NCBI RefSeq assembly: GCF_029167375.1
Contig: NZ_JARFTP010000012.1
Span: 62,001-126,000, forward strand
Source of the DNA: Tsukamurella sp. 8F
GTDB lineage: Bacteria > Actinomycetota > Actinomycetes > Mycobacteriales > Mycobacteriaceae
DNA length: 64,000 nucleotides
Direction: 5' to 3'
The notes below the pieces were generated by a model, which worked only from the letters and a program-made list of their open reading frames with translations, did not search any database and was not told the origin of the DNA. The position numbers and the translations under genes were made by a program. Positions 38,424 through 46,539 of the stretch are shown piece by piece. Within the stretch, counting starts at the first letter, position 1. Each line of letters begins with the position of its first letter.

Positions 38424-39569
38424 ATGAGCAACTCACTCCGCGGCATCCGCGACTGGCTCGAGGGCCCGGCGAAGAACGTGGCCTCTCAGAATCCTCGTGC
38501 CAATCTGGTCCGTGGCGCCGTAGCCCGGCTGACCACCCCGCTGCTGCCCGACGACTACCTGCACCTCGTCAATCCGCTGTGGTCCGCGCGCGAGCTGCGC
38601 GGCCGAATCGTGGACGTGCGCAAGGAGACCGGTGATTCGGTCACTCTCACCATCCGTACGGGATGGGGCTTCACGCCGCACTACCAGCCAGGCCAGTACA
38701 TCGGTATCGGCGTCCTGCTCGGCGGCCGCTGGACGTGGCGCTCCTACTCGCTGACATCGGTCCCCGAGCATCAGGACGGCCGGGCGCCGAGCGAGGTCAG
38801 CATCACTGTGAAGGCGATGGCCGAGGGCTTCCTCTCGTCGCACCTGGTGAACGGCGTGGCGCCGGGCACCGTCGTCCGTCTGCAGGCCCCGGCCGGTGAC
38901 TTCACCCTGCCGAACCCCCTGCCCGAGAAGATCCTGTTCCTCACAGCCGGCAGTGGGATCACTCCGGTGATGTCGATGCTGCGAACGCTCGACCGGCGCG
39001 GCATCCCCGCCGATACCGACATCATCGCCGTGCATTCGGCGCCCGACGCGGACTCGGCCCTGTTCCGCGAGGAGCTCGCCGAGTTCGACGCTTCGCACGC
39101 CGGCGTCACGGTGCGGATGCGGTACACCCGCGAGACCGGTCGCCTCACACCCGGCAACATCGGCGAGGCGGTGCCGGACTGGGCCGAGCGCGAGACGTGG
39201 ATCTGCGGCCCGGGCGCGTTCCTGTCGGACATGGAGCAGGCGTGGCAGGCGAAGGGCATATTCGACCGGTTGCACCAGGAGCGGTTCACGGTCGAGCGTG
39301 CCGACGTCTCCGCGAGCGGCGGCGAGGTGCACTTCGCCAAGTCGGACAAGACCATCGAGGTCGACGGTGCGACCACGCTCCTCGAGGCCGGTGAAGCGCA
39401 GGGTGTGCAGATGCCCTTCGGCTGCCGCATGGGAATCTGCCAGACCTGTGTCGTGCAGCTCACCGAGGGCCAGACCCGTGACCTGCGCAGTGGTGACCTG
39501 CACGTCGAGGGCGAGCGCATTCAGACCTGCATCGCCGTCGCCGTGGGGGATTGCACCCTCGACGTGTGA
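38424..39569 (+). CDS. ferredoxin reductase, electron donor to desaturase (Rv3230c-like)
   Basis: 381-residue flavin/iron-sulfur oxidoreductase. An FAD-binding domain (about 55-155; RSYSLTS), an NAD(P)-binding domain (LTAGSGITPVMSML) and a C-terminal plant-type 2Fe-2S ferredoxin domain (CRMGICQTC and a distant Cys in IQTCIA) are all present. In M. tuberculosis Rv3230c passes electrons to DesA3 for stearoyl desaturation. The same partner gene follows here after 172 bases with its own promoter. ATG at 38424 is chosen over a TTG two codons earlier. Confidence 0.94.
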   Translation: MSNSLRGIRDWLEGPAKNVASQNPRANLVRGAVARLTTPLLPDDYLHLVNPLWSARELRGRIVDVRKETGDSVTLTIRTGWGFTPHYQPGQYIGIGVLLGGRWTWRSYSLTSVPEHQDGRAPSEVSITVKAMAEGFLSSHLVNGVAPGTVVRLQAPAGDFTLPNPLPEKILFLTAGSGITPVMSMLRTLDRRGIPADTDIIAVHSAPDADSALFREELAEFDASHAGVTVRMRYTRETGRLTPGNIGEAVPDWAERETWICGPGAFLSDMEQAWQAKGIFDRLHQERFTVERADVSASGGEVHFAKSDKTIEVDGATTLLEAGEAQGVQMPFGCRMGICQTCVVQLTEGQTRDLRSGDLHVEGERIQTCIAVAVGDCTLDV

Positions 39570-39680
39570 TTCCGACCCGAGTCCGCATTTCCGCATTAGG
39601 GATTCGGGAGCGCGGTGGTTGGGGGCCCGAAGCAGCGGCTGCGTGGTCTGAGGCGATCCGGCGATGCCAGACTCCTCCGG

Positions 39681-39730
39681 TTGACGCCTACGGCCCCGTA
39701 ACTTACGGTTGCGTAGGTTGACTCCTACGG
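39681..39730 (+). promoter_or_regulatory. promoter and operator of the first desaturase gene
   Basis: TTGACG (39681-39686), a 17-base spacer and TACGGT (39704-39709) make a good primary-sigma promoter. The perfect palindrome CCGTAA-C-TTACGG (39696-39708) covers the spacer and -10. CGTAGG/CCTACG arms follow, and TTGACnCCTACGG occurs twice (39681-39693 and 39718-39730). The layout suits a repressor, possibly a TetR-type acyl-CoA sensor such as controls mycobacterial desA3; the regulator is not in the window. Confidence 0.65.
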
Positions 39731-39741
39731 AAGGTGCCCGC

Positions 39742-41007
39742 ATGGCCATCACCGACATCCCCGAGTATGCGCATCTGACGCCCGAGGACGTCGAGGCTCT
39801 CGGCGTGGAGCTGGACGCCATCCGCCGCGAGATCGAGGCGGTGCGCGGCGAGAGCGACGTCCGCTACCTGCGGCGCACGATCGCAGCGCAGCGCAGCCTC
39901 GAGGTCGCTGGCCGCCTGATGACCATGGGCGCCACCAACCGTGCGCTCTGGTGGGGCGGCGCCGTGACCCTGGGCCTGTCGAAGATCATCGAGAACATGG
40001 AGCTCGGGCATAACATCATGCACGGGCAGTGGGACTGGATGAATGATCCCGAGGTGCACTCGACCACGTGGGAGTGGGACAACGCGGGAACCTCGCGGCT
40101 GTGGAAGCACACCCACAACTACATCCACCACAAGTACACCAATGTTCTCGACATGGACGATGACGTGGGCTACAAGCTGCTCCGCGTCACGCGGGATCAG
40201 GAGTGGGTCCCGTTCAACGCAGGCAACATCGTCTACAACGCCCTGCTGATGTCGCTCTTCGAGTACGGCGTCGCGGTCCAGCACCTCGAGATCGGCCGCG
40301 CGATCAGCAAGTGGAACCGGTCGTACTACGACCGCGACAAGTTCAAGTCCGACGCCCGCGACGTCGGGCGCAAGATCGGCAGGCAGGTCCTCAAGGACTA
40401 CGTGATCTTCCCGGCACTGGCGGCGCCGATCGGCGGCCGTCGCGGCTGGCGTAAGGCCCTGACCGCGAACATCGCGGGCAACGTGATCCGCAATGTCTGG
40501 ACCAACGCGGTCATCTTCTGCGGTCACTTCCCCGACGGCGCGGAGAAGTTCACCAAGCAGGACGTGGACAGCGAGACGCAGGCGGAGTGGTACCTGCGCC
40601 AGATGCTGGGCAGCGCCAACCTGACCGGCGGTCCCGTGATCGACTTCTTGTCCGGGAATCTGAGCTACCAGATCGAGCACCACCTGTTCCCGGATCTGCC
40701 GTCCAACCGGCTTGCGGAGATCGGTGTCAGGGTGCGGGCTCTATGTGACAAGTACGACCTTCCGTACACGGCCGGTCCGCTCCACGTGCAGTACTTCAAG
40801 GCGTGGCGCACCATCGCCAAGTTGTCTCTGCCGGACAAGTACCTCTCCGACTCCGCCGACGACGCACCCGAGACCGCGTCCGAGGCGATGTTCGCCGGTA
40901 CCGAGTACGCCCAGACCCGCGTCGACGGCGCGACGGGCCGCCGGTACGGCCTTCGGGCCGCCCGCCAGGCCCTCCATCGCGGTAAGCGACGACTCACCCG
41001 CGACTAG
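39742..41007 (+). CDS. desA3: membrane fatty acid desaturase DesA3-like (1 of 3)
   Basis: 421-residue integral-membrane acyl-CoA desaturase. The three His boxes are H90-x3-H94 (GHNIMH), H125-x3-H129-H130 (HNYIHH) and HxxHH in QIEHHLFPD. These bind the diiron centre that inserts a double bond into a fatty acyl chain. It sits after the ferredoxin reductase, as desA3 (Rv3229c) follows Rv3230c, and I treat it as the positional orthologue. The ATG at 39742 has a GGAAGG site. A strong terminator separates it from the next copy. Confidence 0.92.
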   Translation: MAITDIPEYAHLTPEDVEALGVELDAIRREIEAVRGESDVRYLRRTIAAQRSLEVAGRLMTMGATNRALWWGGAVTLGLSKIIENMELGHNIMHGQWDWMNDPEVHSTTWEWDNAGTSRLWKHTHNYIHHKYTNVLDMDDDVGYKLLRVTRDQEWVPFNAGNIVYNALLMSLFEYGVAVQHLEIGRAISKWNRSYYDRDKFKSDARDVGRKIGRQVLKDYVIFPALAAPIGGRRGWRKALTANIAGNVIRNVWTNAVIFCGHFPDGAEKFTKQDVDSETQAEWYLRQMLGSANLTGGPVIDFLSGNLSYQIEHHLFPDLPSNRLAEIGVRVRALCDKYDLPYTAGPLHVQYFKAWRTIAKLSLPDKYLSDSADDAPETASEAMFAGTEYAQTRVDGATGRRYGLRAARQALHRGKRRLTRD

Positions 41008-41018
41008 AAACCCTCCAT

Positions 41019-41059
41019 GCCACGAGCCCGACGGTGCAGACCACCGTCGGGCTCGTGGC
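41019..41059 (+). terminator. strong hairpin terminator after the first desaturase
   Basis: A perfect 18-base stem with a five-base CAGAC loop starts 12 bases after the stop. It has no T-tract. It isolates the first desaturase from the second, which has its own control region. Confidence 0.9.
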
Positions 41060-41099
41060 GTAACCTGACCAGTATCGACTGCGTCACACCCCGGTCGCG

Positions 41100-41128
41100 A
41101 TGGGACAACTTTCCTGTTCTTGTCCCAT
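41100..41128 (+). promoter_or_regulatory. inverted-repeat operator before the second desaturase
   Basis: ATGGGACAA (41100-41108) and TTGTCCCAT (41120-41128) are perfect 9-base arms with an 11-base spacer. A -10-like TATCGT follows at 41138-41143, putting the -35 inside the repeat. A regulator bound here would block transcription. It differs from the operator of the first desaturase. Confidence 0.6.
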
Positions 41129-41209
41129 TCGCTCTGTTATCGTCGAGCGCAGGATCTTCCCGTGGTCGACCTATGGGCCGACCGTGCTGAGAGAACGTAA
41201 GGACGCTAC

Positions 41210-42490
41210 GTGGCAATCACCGATATCGCGGAGTACGCGCACCTGACCGAGGCCGACATCGAGGCGCTCGGCGCCGAATTGGACGCTCTGCGCCGGGAGA
41301 TCGAGGAGAGCCGTGGCGAGGAGGATGCCAAGTACATCCGCAGGGTCATCTTCAGCCAGCGCGTCGCCGAGTCCGCGGGGCGCGTATTCGGCCTGGCAGC
41401 GGGCGTGAAGGGCTGGAAGGGCAAGGCTGCATGGGCCGCATCGGCCGCGTGCCTGTCCTACGCCAAGGTGATCGAGAACAACGAACTCGGTCACAACATC
41501 ATGCACGGCCAGTGGGACTGGATGAACGACCCGGAGATCCACTCCAGCAACTGGGAGTGGGACTCGGCGTCGGACGGCAAGTTCTGGCGGCACACGCACA
41601 ATTACATGCACCACAAGTACACCAATGTCACCGACATGGACGACGACATCGGCTATGGCATCCTGCGCGTCACGCGCGACCAGCCGTGGGAGCCGTACAT
41701 GCTGTTCAATCCGGTGTACAACCTGATCTTGGCGACGGGGTTCCAGTACGGCAAGGCCGTGCAGCACCTAGAGCTGATGAACGCCATGAAGGCGGCTCTC
41801 AACGGCGGCGAGCAGTACGCGGAGTACGACTGGCCGGAGTTCCGCCGCCGCCTGAAGATCGTCCTCACCAAGATCGGCAAGCAGACTGCCAAGGACTACG
41901 TCCTCTTCCCGGCGCTCGCCGTGCCTTTCACCGGTGCCCGCGGCTACCGCAAGGCCGCGTCGGCGAACTACGTCGCCAACACCGTTCGCGACGTCTGGGA
42001 TCACATGACCATCTTCTGCGGCCACTTCCCGGACGACGCCGAGAAGTTCACCATCGAGGACATCGACTCGGAGACCCTCCACGAGTGGTACCTCCGCCAG
42101 ATGCTCGGCACCGCGAACTTCGAGGGCAGCAACGCGCTGCACTTCATCTCGGGGCACCTGGGCCGGCAGATCGAGCATCACCTGTACCCGGACCTCCCTT
42201 CGAACCGGTACAACTACATCGCCTCGCGCGTTCAGGAGATCTGCGAGAAGTACGACCTGCCGTACAACACCGGTTCGATCTGGCGTCAGTACGCGGAGTC
42301 GTGGCGCACCATCATCAAGCTGTCGCTGCCGGACAAGTACCTCAAGGCGACCGCTGACAACGCGCCGGAGACGCACTCCGAGAAGCGGTTCTACGATCAG
42401 GCGGGTCAGAGCACCGTCGTCAGGGGCTACGTCGACGACGAGGGCCGCCGACGCGGGCTGCGCAGCCACGTCGCCCAGATCGCGGGCTGA
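41210..42490 (+). CDS. membrane fatty acid desaturase (2 of 3)
   Basis: 426-residue paralogue of the preceding desaturase. His boxes: HNIMH, HNYMHH and QIEHHLYPD. It shares the N-terminal AITDIAEYAHLTEADIEALG and the QWDWMNDPE segment. The C-terminus is the most divergent part (STVVRGYVDDEGRRRGLRSH). The start is GTG. It has its own promoter region with a distinct palindrome, so it is probably expressed under other conditions or acts on another chain length or position. Confidence 0.9.
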   Translation: MAITDIAEYAHLTEADIEALGAELDALRREIEESRGEEDAKYIRRVIFSQRVAESAGRVFGLAAGVKGWKGKAAWAASAACLSYAKVIENNELGHNIMHGQWDWMNDPEIHSSNWEWDSASDGKFWRHTHNYMHHKYTNVTDMDDDIGYGILRVTRDQPWEPYMLFNPVYNLILATGFQYGKAVQHLELMNAMKAALNGGEQYAEYDWPEFRRRLKIVLTKIGKQTAKDYVLFPALAVPFTGARGYRKAASANYVANTVRDVWDHMTIFCGHFPDDAEKFTIEDIDSETLHEWYLRQMLGTANFEGSNALHFISGHLGRQIEHHLYPDLPSNRYNYIASRVQEICEKYDLPYNTGSIWRQYAESWRTIIKLSLPDKYLKATADNAPETHSEKRFYDQAGQSTVVRGYVDDEGRRRGLRSHVAQIAG

Positions 42491-42604
42491 CGATCGTCGA
42501 TCACCACCGGGCTGTGGCGTGTCGCCACGCCTTGGTCCGGGCGTGTCTGCGGGCGGATCGGCTATCGTCGACAGGGCATACCGATCGAGGAAGGGCGGCC
42601 CGAC

Positions 42605-43957
42605 GTGGCTATCAGTGACGTCGCTGCATATGCGCACCTCACTCCGGAGGAGGTAGAAGAGCTCGCGCGCGAGCTCGACCAGATCCGGGCAGACGTAGAG
42701 TCCACGCGCGGCGATGCCGACGCGCGATACATCCACCGGGTGATCCGGGCGCAGCGCGCCTTGGAGGCCGGCGGGCGGCTGGCCCTGCTCGGCTCGCGGA
42801 GCCGTGTGCTGTGGTGCAGCGGCGTCGGGATGCTCGCGCTCGCGAAGATCATCGAGAACATGGAGCTCGGGCACAACATCATCCACGGCCAGTGGGACTG
42901 GATGAACGACCCGGAGATCCACTCCACGTCGTGGGAGTGGGACATGGCGTGTCCGTCGGCACACTGGATGCACTCGCACAACTACATGCACCACAAGTAC
43001 ACCAACGTCGTCGGGCTGGACCTCGACGTCGGCTACGGCGTGCTGCGCGTGACGCGCGACGAGCGGTGGCAGTTCAAGCGGGTCTTCCAGCCACTGGCGA
43101 GTCTGTTCCTCGGTGTGACCTTCGAGTGGGGCATCGCGCTGCACGACATCGAGCTCGCGGAGGCGATCGCCGGCAACAAGCCGTGGCCGATCACGCGGAA
43201 GCAGCTCGCCGAACTCGGCCTGAAGTCCGCGCGTCAGGTGGGCAAGGACTTCGTCGCCTATCCGCTGGTCAGTCGCGCGGTCGGCGGATCCTTCCGGCGG
43301 ACGTTCACCGCGAATCTCACTGCCAACGTGATCCGCAACCTGTGGACCTATGCGGTCATCTTCTGCGGGCATTTTCCGGACGGGGCGGAGAAGTTCACGC
43401 CCGAGTCGATCGTGGACGAGACCGAGGGTGAGTGGTACCTGCGTCAGATGCTGGGTAGCGCGAACATCACCGGCGGTCCCGTCATGGACTTCCTGTCCGG
43501 GAATCTGAGCTACCAGATCGAGCATCACCTGTTCCCCGATCTGCCGTCGAATCGTCTTGCGTCCGTGGCAGTTCGAGTGCGAGCTCTGTGCGAGAAGTAT
43601 GACCTGCCGTACACCGAGGGATCCCTCGCGAAACAATACGGGCTCACGTCGCGCACCATCGCCAAGCTCGCGCTCCCGGACCGGTGGCTCAGGGCCACCA
43701 GCGACGACGCCCCTGAGACGGCGTCCGAACTCCGCTTCGTGATGCGTGAGAGGCTGACGCATGCGCAGGAGTCCGCGCAAGAGCGCATCGCACACGCGCA
43801 GGAGAGCGCCCACGAGCGGTTCGCGCATGCGCAGGAGGGCCTGGCCGCCGCGCAGGTCGAAGTCCAGCGTAAGGGGCTGCGCACGGCCTTGGCCGAGCTC
43901 GCGCACCGCAAGGTCGAGGAGAAGCGTCGCCTGCGCGAGGAGCGCCGTCGGGGCTGA
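42605..43957 (+). CDS. membrane fatty acid desaturase with repeat tail (3 of 3)
   Basis: 450-residue desaturase. His boxes: HNIIH, HNYMHH and QIEHHLFPD. The core is closest to the first copy around the third box. After about residue 380 a charged helical tail follows, starting with three 11-residue repeats (LTHAQESAQER, IAHAQESAHER, FAHAQEGLAAA; 384-416) and ending in Lys/Arg/Glu-rich sequence. Such 11-mers form amphipathic helices that lie on lipid surfaces. The start is GTG, and a TATCGT -10-like hexamer lies about 40 bases upstream. Confidence 0.9.
   Translation: MAISDVAAYAHLTPEEVEELARELDQIRADVESTRGDADARYIHRVIRAQRALEAGGRLALLGSRSRVLWCSGVGMLALAKIIENMELGHNIIHGQWDWMNDPEIHSTSWEWDMACPSAHWMHSHNYMHHKYTNVVGLDLDVGYGVLRVTRDERWQFKRVFQPLASLFLGVTFEWGIALHDIELAEAIAGNKPWPITRKQLAELGLKSARQVGKDFVAYPLVSRAVGGSFRRTFTANLTANVIRNLWTYAVIFCGHFPDGAEKFTPESIVDETEGEWYLRQMLGSANITGGPVMDFLSGNLSYQIEHHLFPDLPSNRLASVAVRVRALCEKYDLPYTEGSLAKQYGLTSRTIAKLALPDRWLRATSDDAPETASELRFVMRERLTHAQESAQERIAHAQESAHERFAHAQEGLAAAQVEVQRKGLRTALAELAHRKVEEKRRLREERRRG
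43754..43852 (+). repeat. 33-base repeat encoding 11-residue helix units
   Basis: Three consecutive 33-base units within the third desaturase gene encode LTHAQESAQER, IAHAQESAHER and FAHAQEGLAAA. The DNA copies differ at several third positions, so the repeat is kept at protein level and is not a recent duplication. Confidence 0.8.
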
Positions 43958-43994
43958 CGACCCACTCGCCGCGGCGTCAGGCGTGCCAGGCCCG

Positions 43995-44465
43995 TCAGGC
44001 GTGCGGGTTCCCGTACGAGCGGAGTATCCGGAAGTCGAAGACGAAGAGCTGATCGCGCCGAACCCGGTCGAGGTAGTCGCGCTCGGGAAACAGTCGATCG
44101 CCACCCGTCGCCTCGTCGTGGCCGAGCACCATACCGGGCGGGGTGCGGTCCCCGTGGCGAGCCTTCAGTAGCCGCACCAGCAGCTCCGGCGCATCCGTGC
44201 CGTCGAGAATCCGAGCCTCGGCGTCGAGGCCCAGCCAGCGCGGGTACGGGCCGAAGACGAAGAGCGAGCACCGAGGGTCCCGCCGGATGTTGCGCGTCCG
44301 TACCAGTGACGGGGCTCCGGTGCTCTGGATGCGGTCTCCCACGGCCGCGAGCTCGACGCGCGCGACGTGCGTCGACCCGTCTGCTCGCAGTGTCGCTACG
44401 GCCGCATCGGGATGGTCTCGGACGAACTCGGTAACCCACCCGCTGGTGGCATCGGTGTCTGTCAT
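43995..44465 (-). CDS. pyridoxamine 5'-phosphate oxidase-like (PPOX) flavin protein
   Basis: 156-residue split-barrel flavin or F420-binding protein. The pattern AAVATLRADGSTHVARVELAAVGDRI, then RTRNIRRDPRCSLFVFG, is typical of actinobacterial PPOX-class F420-dependent proteins, which reduce small substrates. It is divergent from a merR gene, with a MerR-type 19-base-spaced promoter between the two, so it is probably that regulator's target. The substrate is unknown. Confidence 0.82.
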   Translation of the reverse strand: MTDTDATSGWVTEFVRDHPDAAVATLRADGSTHVARVELAAVGDRIQSTGAPSLVRTRNIRRDPRCSLFVFGPYPRWLGLDAEARILDGTDAPELLVRLLKARHGDRTPPGMVLGHDEATGGDRLFPERDYLDRVRRDQLFVFDFRILRSYGNPHA

Positions 44466-44472
44466 GGAACAG

Positions 44473-44522
44473 ATAGTGCAACCTCAACTCGACTTGAAGG
44501 CAACCCGGCAGCGGGTCACACT
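44473..44522. promoter_or_regulatory. MerR-type operator between the PPOX and merR genes
   Basis: CCTCAACTCGACTTGAAGG (44482-44500) is a near-perfect palindrome like known MerR/SoxR boxes. On the minus strand TTGCCT (44503-44498) and CACTAT (44478-44473) flank a 19-base spacer holding most of it, the spacing MerR activators correct. On the plus strand TTGAAG (44494-44499) and CACACT (44517-44522), 17 bases apart, would drive merR from about its ATG at 44529. Confidence 0.6.
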
Positions 44523-44528
44523 CCCAGC

Positions 44529-44948
44529 ATGGGTTCGGGCTCCGGGATGGACGGATTGCAGTCGATCGATGTCGTGGCGCGCCGGCTCGGGATGCGTGCA
44601 TCGGCGATCCGCTACTACGAGCAACGCGGGCTCGTGGCGCCGGCGGCCTGGCGCTCGGGCCGACGTTGGTATGGGCCGGCCGAGGTGCGGAAGCTGGCCA
44701 TGATCGACTTCTGGCAGAGCGCCGCATTGATGAGTCTGGACGATATCGGCGAGATGATGGCGGGGCCGGCGGCGGACCGCCGATGGGACCGACTCGTCAC
44801 GGCTCAGGTGGCGAGTCTGCGAGAGCGGATCGAGCAGCTGCAACAGGCGTGCGAACTACTGGAGCACATCCACCACCATCATCCCAGCTCCTCGCCGGAT
44901 GGGTGCCCGCACTACGAGGGTCTCCTGCACGCGCGGCTCGATCTGTAG
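44529..44948 (+). CDS. MerR-family regulator with His/Cys C-terminus
   Basis: 139-residue regulator. The MerR winged helix (about 10-60; GMRASAIRYYEQRGLV) is followed by a long coiled-coil helix (about 85-114). The C-terminus has a His cluster (HIHHHH, 113-118) and a single Cys126 in DGCPHY, which could bind a metal ion or sense an electrophile; this is inference. The ATG at 44529 lies about seven bases after a -10-like element, so the message may be leaderless. Confidence 0.88.
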   Translation: MGSGSGMDGLQSIDVVARRLGMRASAIRYYEQRGLVAPAAWRSGRRWYGPAEVRKLAMIDFWQSAALMSLDDIGEMMAGPAADRRWDRLVTAQVASLRERIEQLQQACELLEHIHHHHPSSSPDGCPHYEGLLHARLDL

Positions 44949-44966
44949 CGGCGGCGGGGCTCGGGG

Positions 44967-45416
44967 TCAGCTCGTGGGGATGATGCCGAGTTGCTGGAGG
45001 ACCTTGACGCCGTCGTCGAGACCGACCTCCTCGGCGATCAGTCCGTTCTGCACCTTCAAGACTGTGGTGCCGGTGAACCGCATCGTCTTCTCCGAGGCCG
45101 CAGAGACGGAGCCGATCGGCAGATCGGTGAAGTCGACGTCGCCGGTGTGGGTGCCGCCACCTTCCCACTGCCCCACGACGTAGTCGCCCTCGGCGATGAG
45201 ATCCGCAGTGCCCCAGAAGTTCAGGTCTGGGAACGCCGCGCGGAAGCTCTCGGCGAAGGCGCGGACCTGATCGCGTCCGCGAAGCGGCTGATGTAGCGAG
45301 TACTCGAAGCGGATATCGGGTGCGGCGAGTTCATCGATGACGGCCGGATTCCACGGGTTGCCCCAGAACTCGGTGAACCAGCGCCCGACGATGGCCTTGT
45401 TGTCTTCGATCGACAT
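44967..45416 (-). CDS. SnoaL-like ester cyclase/NTF2-fold protein
   Basis: 149-residue SnoaL-family protein. Typical features are NKAIVGRWFTEFW at the start, the middle GRDQVRAFAESFRAAFPDLNF and the final EEVGLDDGVKVLQQLG. Members use a cone-shaped pocket to catalyse cyclisation, hydrolysis or hydroxylation of varied small molecules. The ATG at 45416 is preferred over a longer frame that crosses the palindrome upstream. It is divergent from a glyoxalase-fold gene and shares a control region with it. Confidence 0.82.
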   Translation of the reverse strand: MSIEDNKAIVGRWFTEFWGNPWNPAVIDELAAPDIRFEYSLHQPLRGRDQVRAFAESFRAAFPDLNFWGTADLIAEGDYVVGQWEGGGTHTGDVDFTDLPIGSVSAASEKTMRFTGTTVLKVQNGLIAEEVGLDDGVKVLQQLGIIPTS

Positions 45417-45443
45417 GGTGTTCTCACTTCCTATGCGTCGCAG

Positions 45444-45469
45444 GTGGATACCGCCTGTGTGGTATCCAC
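45444..45469. promoter_or_regulatory. palindromic operator between the SnoaL-like and glyoxalase-fold genes
   Basis: GTGGATACC (45444-45452) and GGTATCCAC (45461-45469) are perfect 9-base arms with an eight-base spacer in a 154-base divergent gap. The gap holds no gene. One site could control both directions. The regulator is not evident among the neighbours. Confidence 0.6.
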
Positions 45470-45570
45470 TCTGGAGACGCTGCGCACTCTGCGAACGTGA
45501 GATCACTCCGCGTGCTGGCCCGACAACGACCTTCGAGGTTAGGGTGAGCTAACTACGGAGGAGGGTTTTC

Positions 45571-46305
45571 ATGGCGGATCAGGCTGCGTTCGACCATCTC
45601 ATTCATTGGGTCGATGACCTGGGTGAGGCGATGAAGGCCTACGAGGAGTCGGGGATACCCACTCATGAGGCGCTGACGATGCCGGGGTTCCGCAACGGCG
45701 CCTGGGGCGTTGACGACGAGCGGTATGTCGAGCTGGCGACCGTCGATGACTGGGAGGCGGTGAGAGCCTCGAAGTATGCGCAGGGCATCGATATTCTCAA
45801 GCCCGCCGTTGAGGCCCTGCAGGGCCCTGGCCTGCTGACTTTCGCTGTCGATGTTCCGGATGCTCGTGCCACGGCCGACCGATTTCGGGCGGCCGGGCGG
45901 GAGGTCGAGGTGTTGGACGTGTGGTTCGAAGACAGGGGGGTGGGGTTCGTCGAGGTGTTCGTGCGGGATGCACCGTCGTATTTCCCGTTCTTCATCACCT
46001 ACGAGCCGCCGCGGGCCGAGCTGGGCCGGATGCGCGCCGAACACAGAGCTGCCGCCGGTATCAGCTCGGAAGGTCGTCCGGACCTTGTTGCATTGCTGAT
46101 AGGCAGTGCTGATCCCGAGGAAGATGCTCGGAAGCTCGCAGGCTTTGTGGGATGTCCTGTGCGGGGGACTGTTGTCGAGCTTCCCGGGGCTGAGGTGCGG
46201 TTCCGGCAAGAAGCGCCGTTGGGGCTGTTCGGGATCGACGTTCGAGGATCGTCGATCGATGGATCGACGACGATCGCCGGCGTCATGGTGAACGAGGAAC
46301 AATAG
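45571..46305 (+). CDS. glyoxalase-like (VOC fold) protein
   Basis: 244-residue protein of the Glyoxalase_3 type. It opens with AFDHLIHWVDDLGEAMKAYEESG, giving the first metal-ligand His, and contains GAWGVDDERYVELATV with the Glu of the fold. A second half repeats the fold less clearly. Such proteins often modify or bind small electrophiles. It has a GGAGG ribosome site. Lower third-position GC than the neighbours suggests a later arrival. The substrate is unknown. Confidence 0.78.
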   Translation: MADQAAFDHLIHWVDDLGEAMKAYEESGIPTHEALTMPGFRNGAWGVDDERYVELATVDDWEAVRASKYAQGIDILKPAVEALQGPGLLTFAVDVPDARATADRFRAAGREVEVLDVWFEDRGVGFVEVFVRDAPSYFPFFITYEPPRAELGRMRAEHRAAAGISSEGRPDLVALLIGSADPEEDARKLAGFVGCPVRGTVVELPGAEVRFRQEAPLGLFGIDVRGSSIDGSTTIAGVMVNEEQ

Positions 46306-46539
46306 GCCTTCCTCGTCATCGGCTCTGCTCGGCAGCGGCGCTTCCGAGGCCGATGAGCAGGTGGAATCCGCCGGTGCCGCTATCGCCGATCGACACCGTC
46401 GAGACGGCCATAGATCCTGCTCTGCCGGTGTCCGCCCCAGGTGCCGGGCGTGGTGCTCTGGAACAAATGATCCGTGTGATCCCGAAGCGTGTACATGAGG
46501 TTCCCCGGCTATCGGATGTCGGTGTCGTCGTGGCCGTAT

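Noticed and set aside
41768-44104. 778-codon minus-strand frame across two desaturase genes
   Set aside because: Antisense shadow: the plus strand encodes complete desaturases with all His boxes.
46306-46539. Minus-strand frame ending at 46316 with a protein-like tail (GDSGTGGFHLLIGLGSAAAEQ)
   Set aside because: No convincing start or ribosome site, short, and no family recognised. The segment also forms an inverted repeat (TCATCGGC at 46316-46323 with GCCGATGA at 46349-46356) that may explain it as a transcription end.
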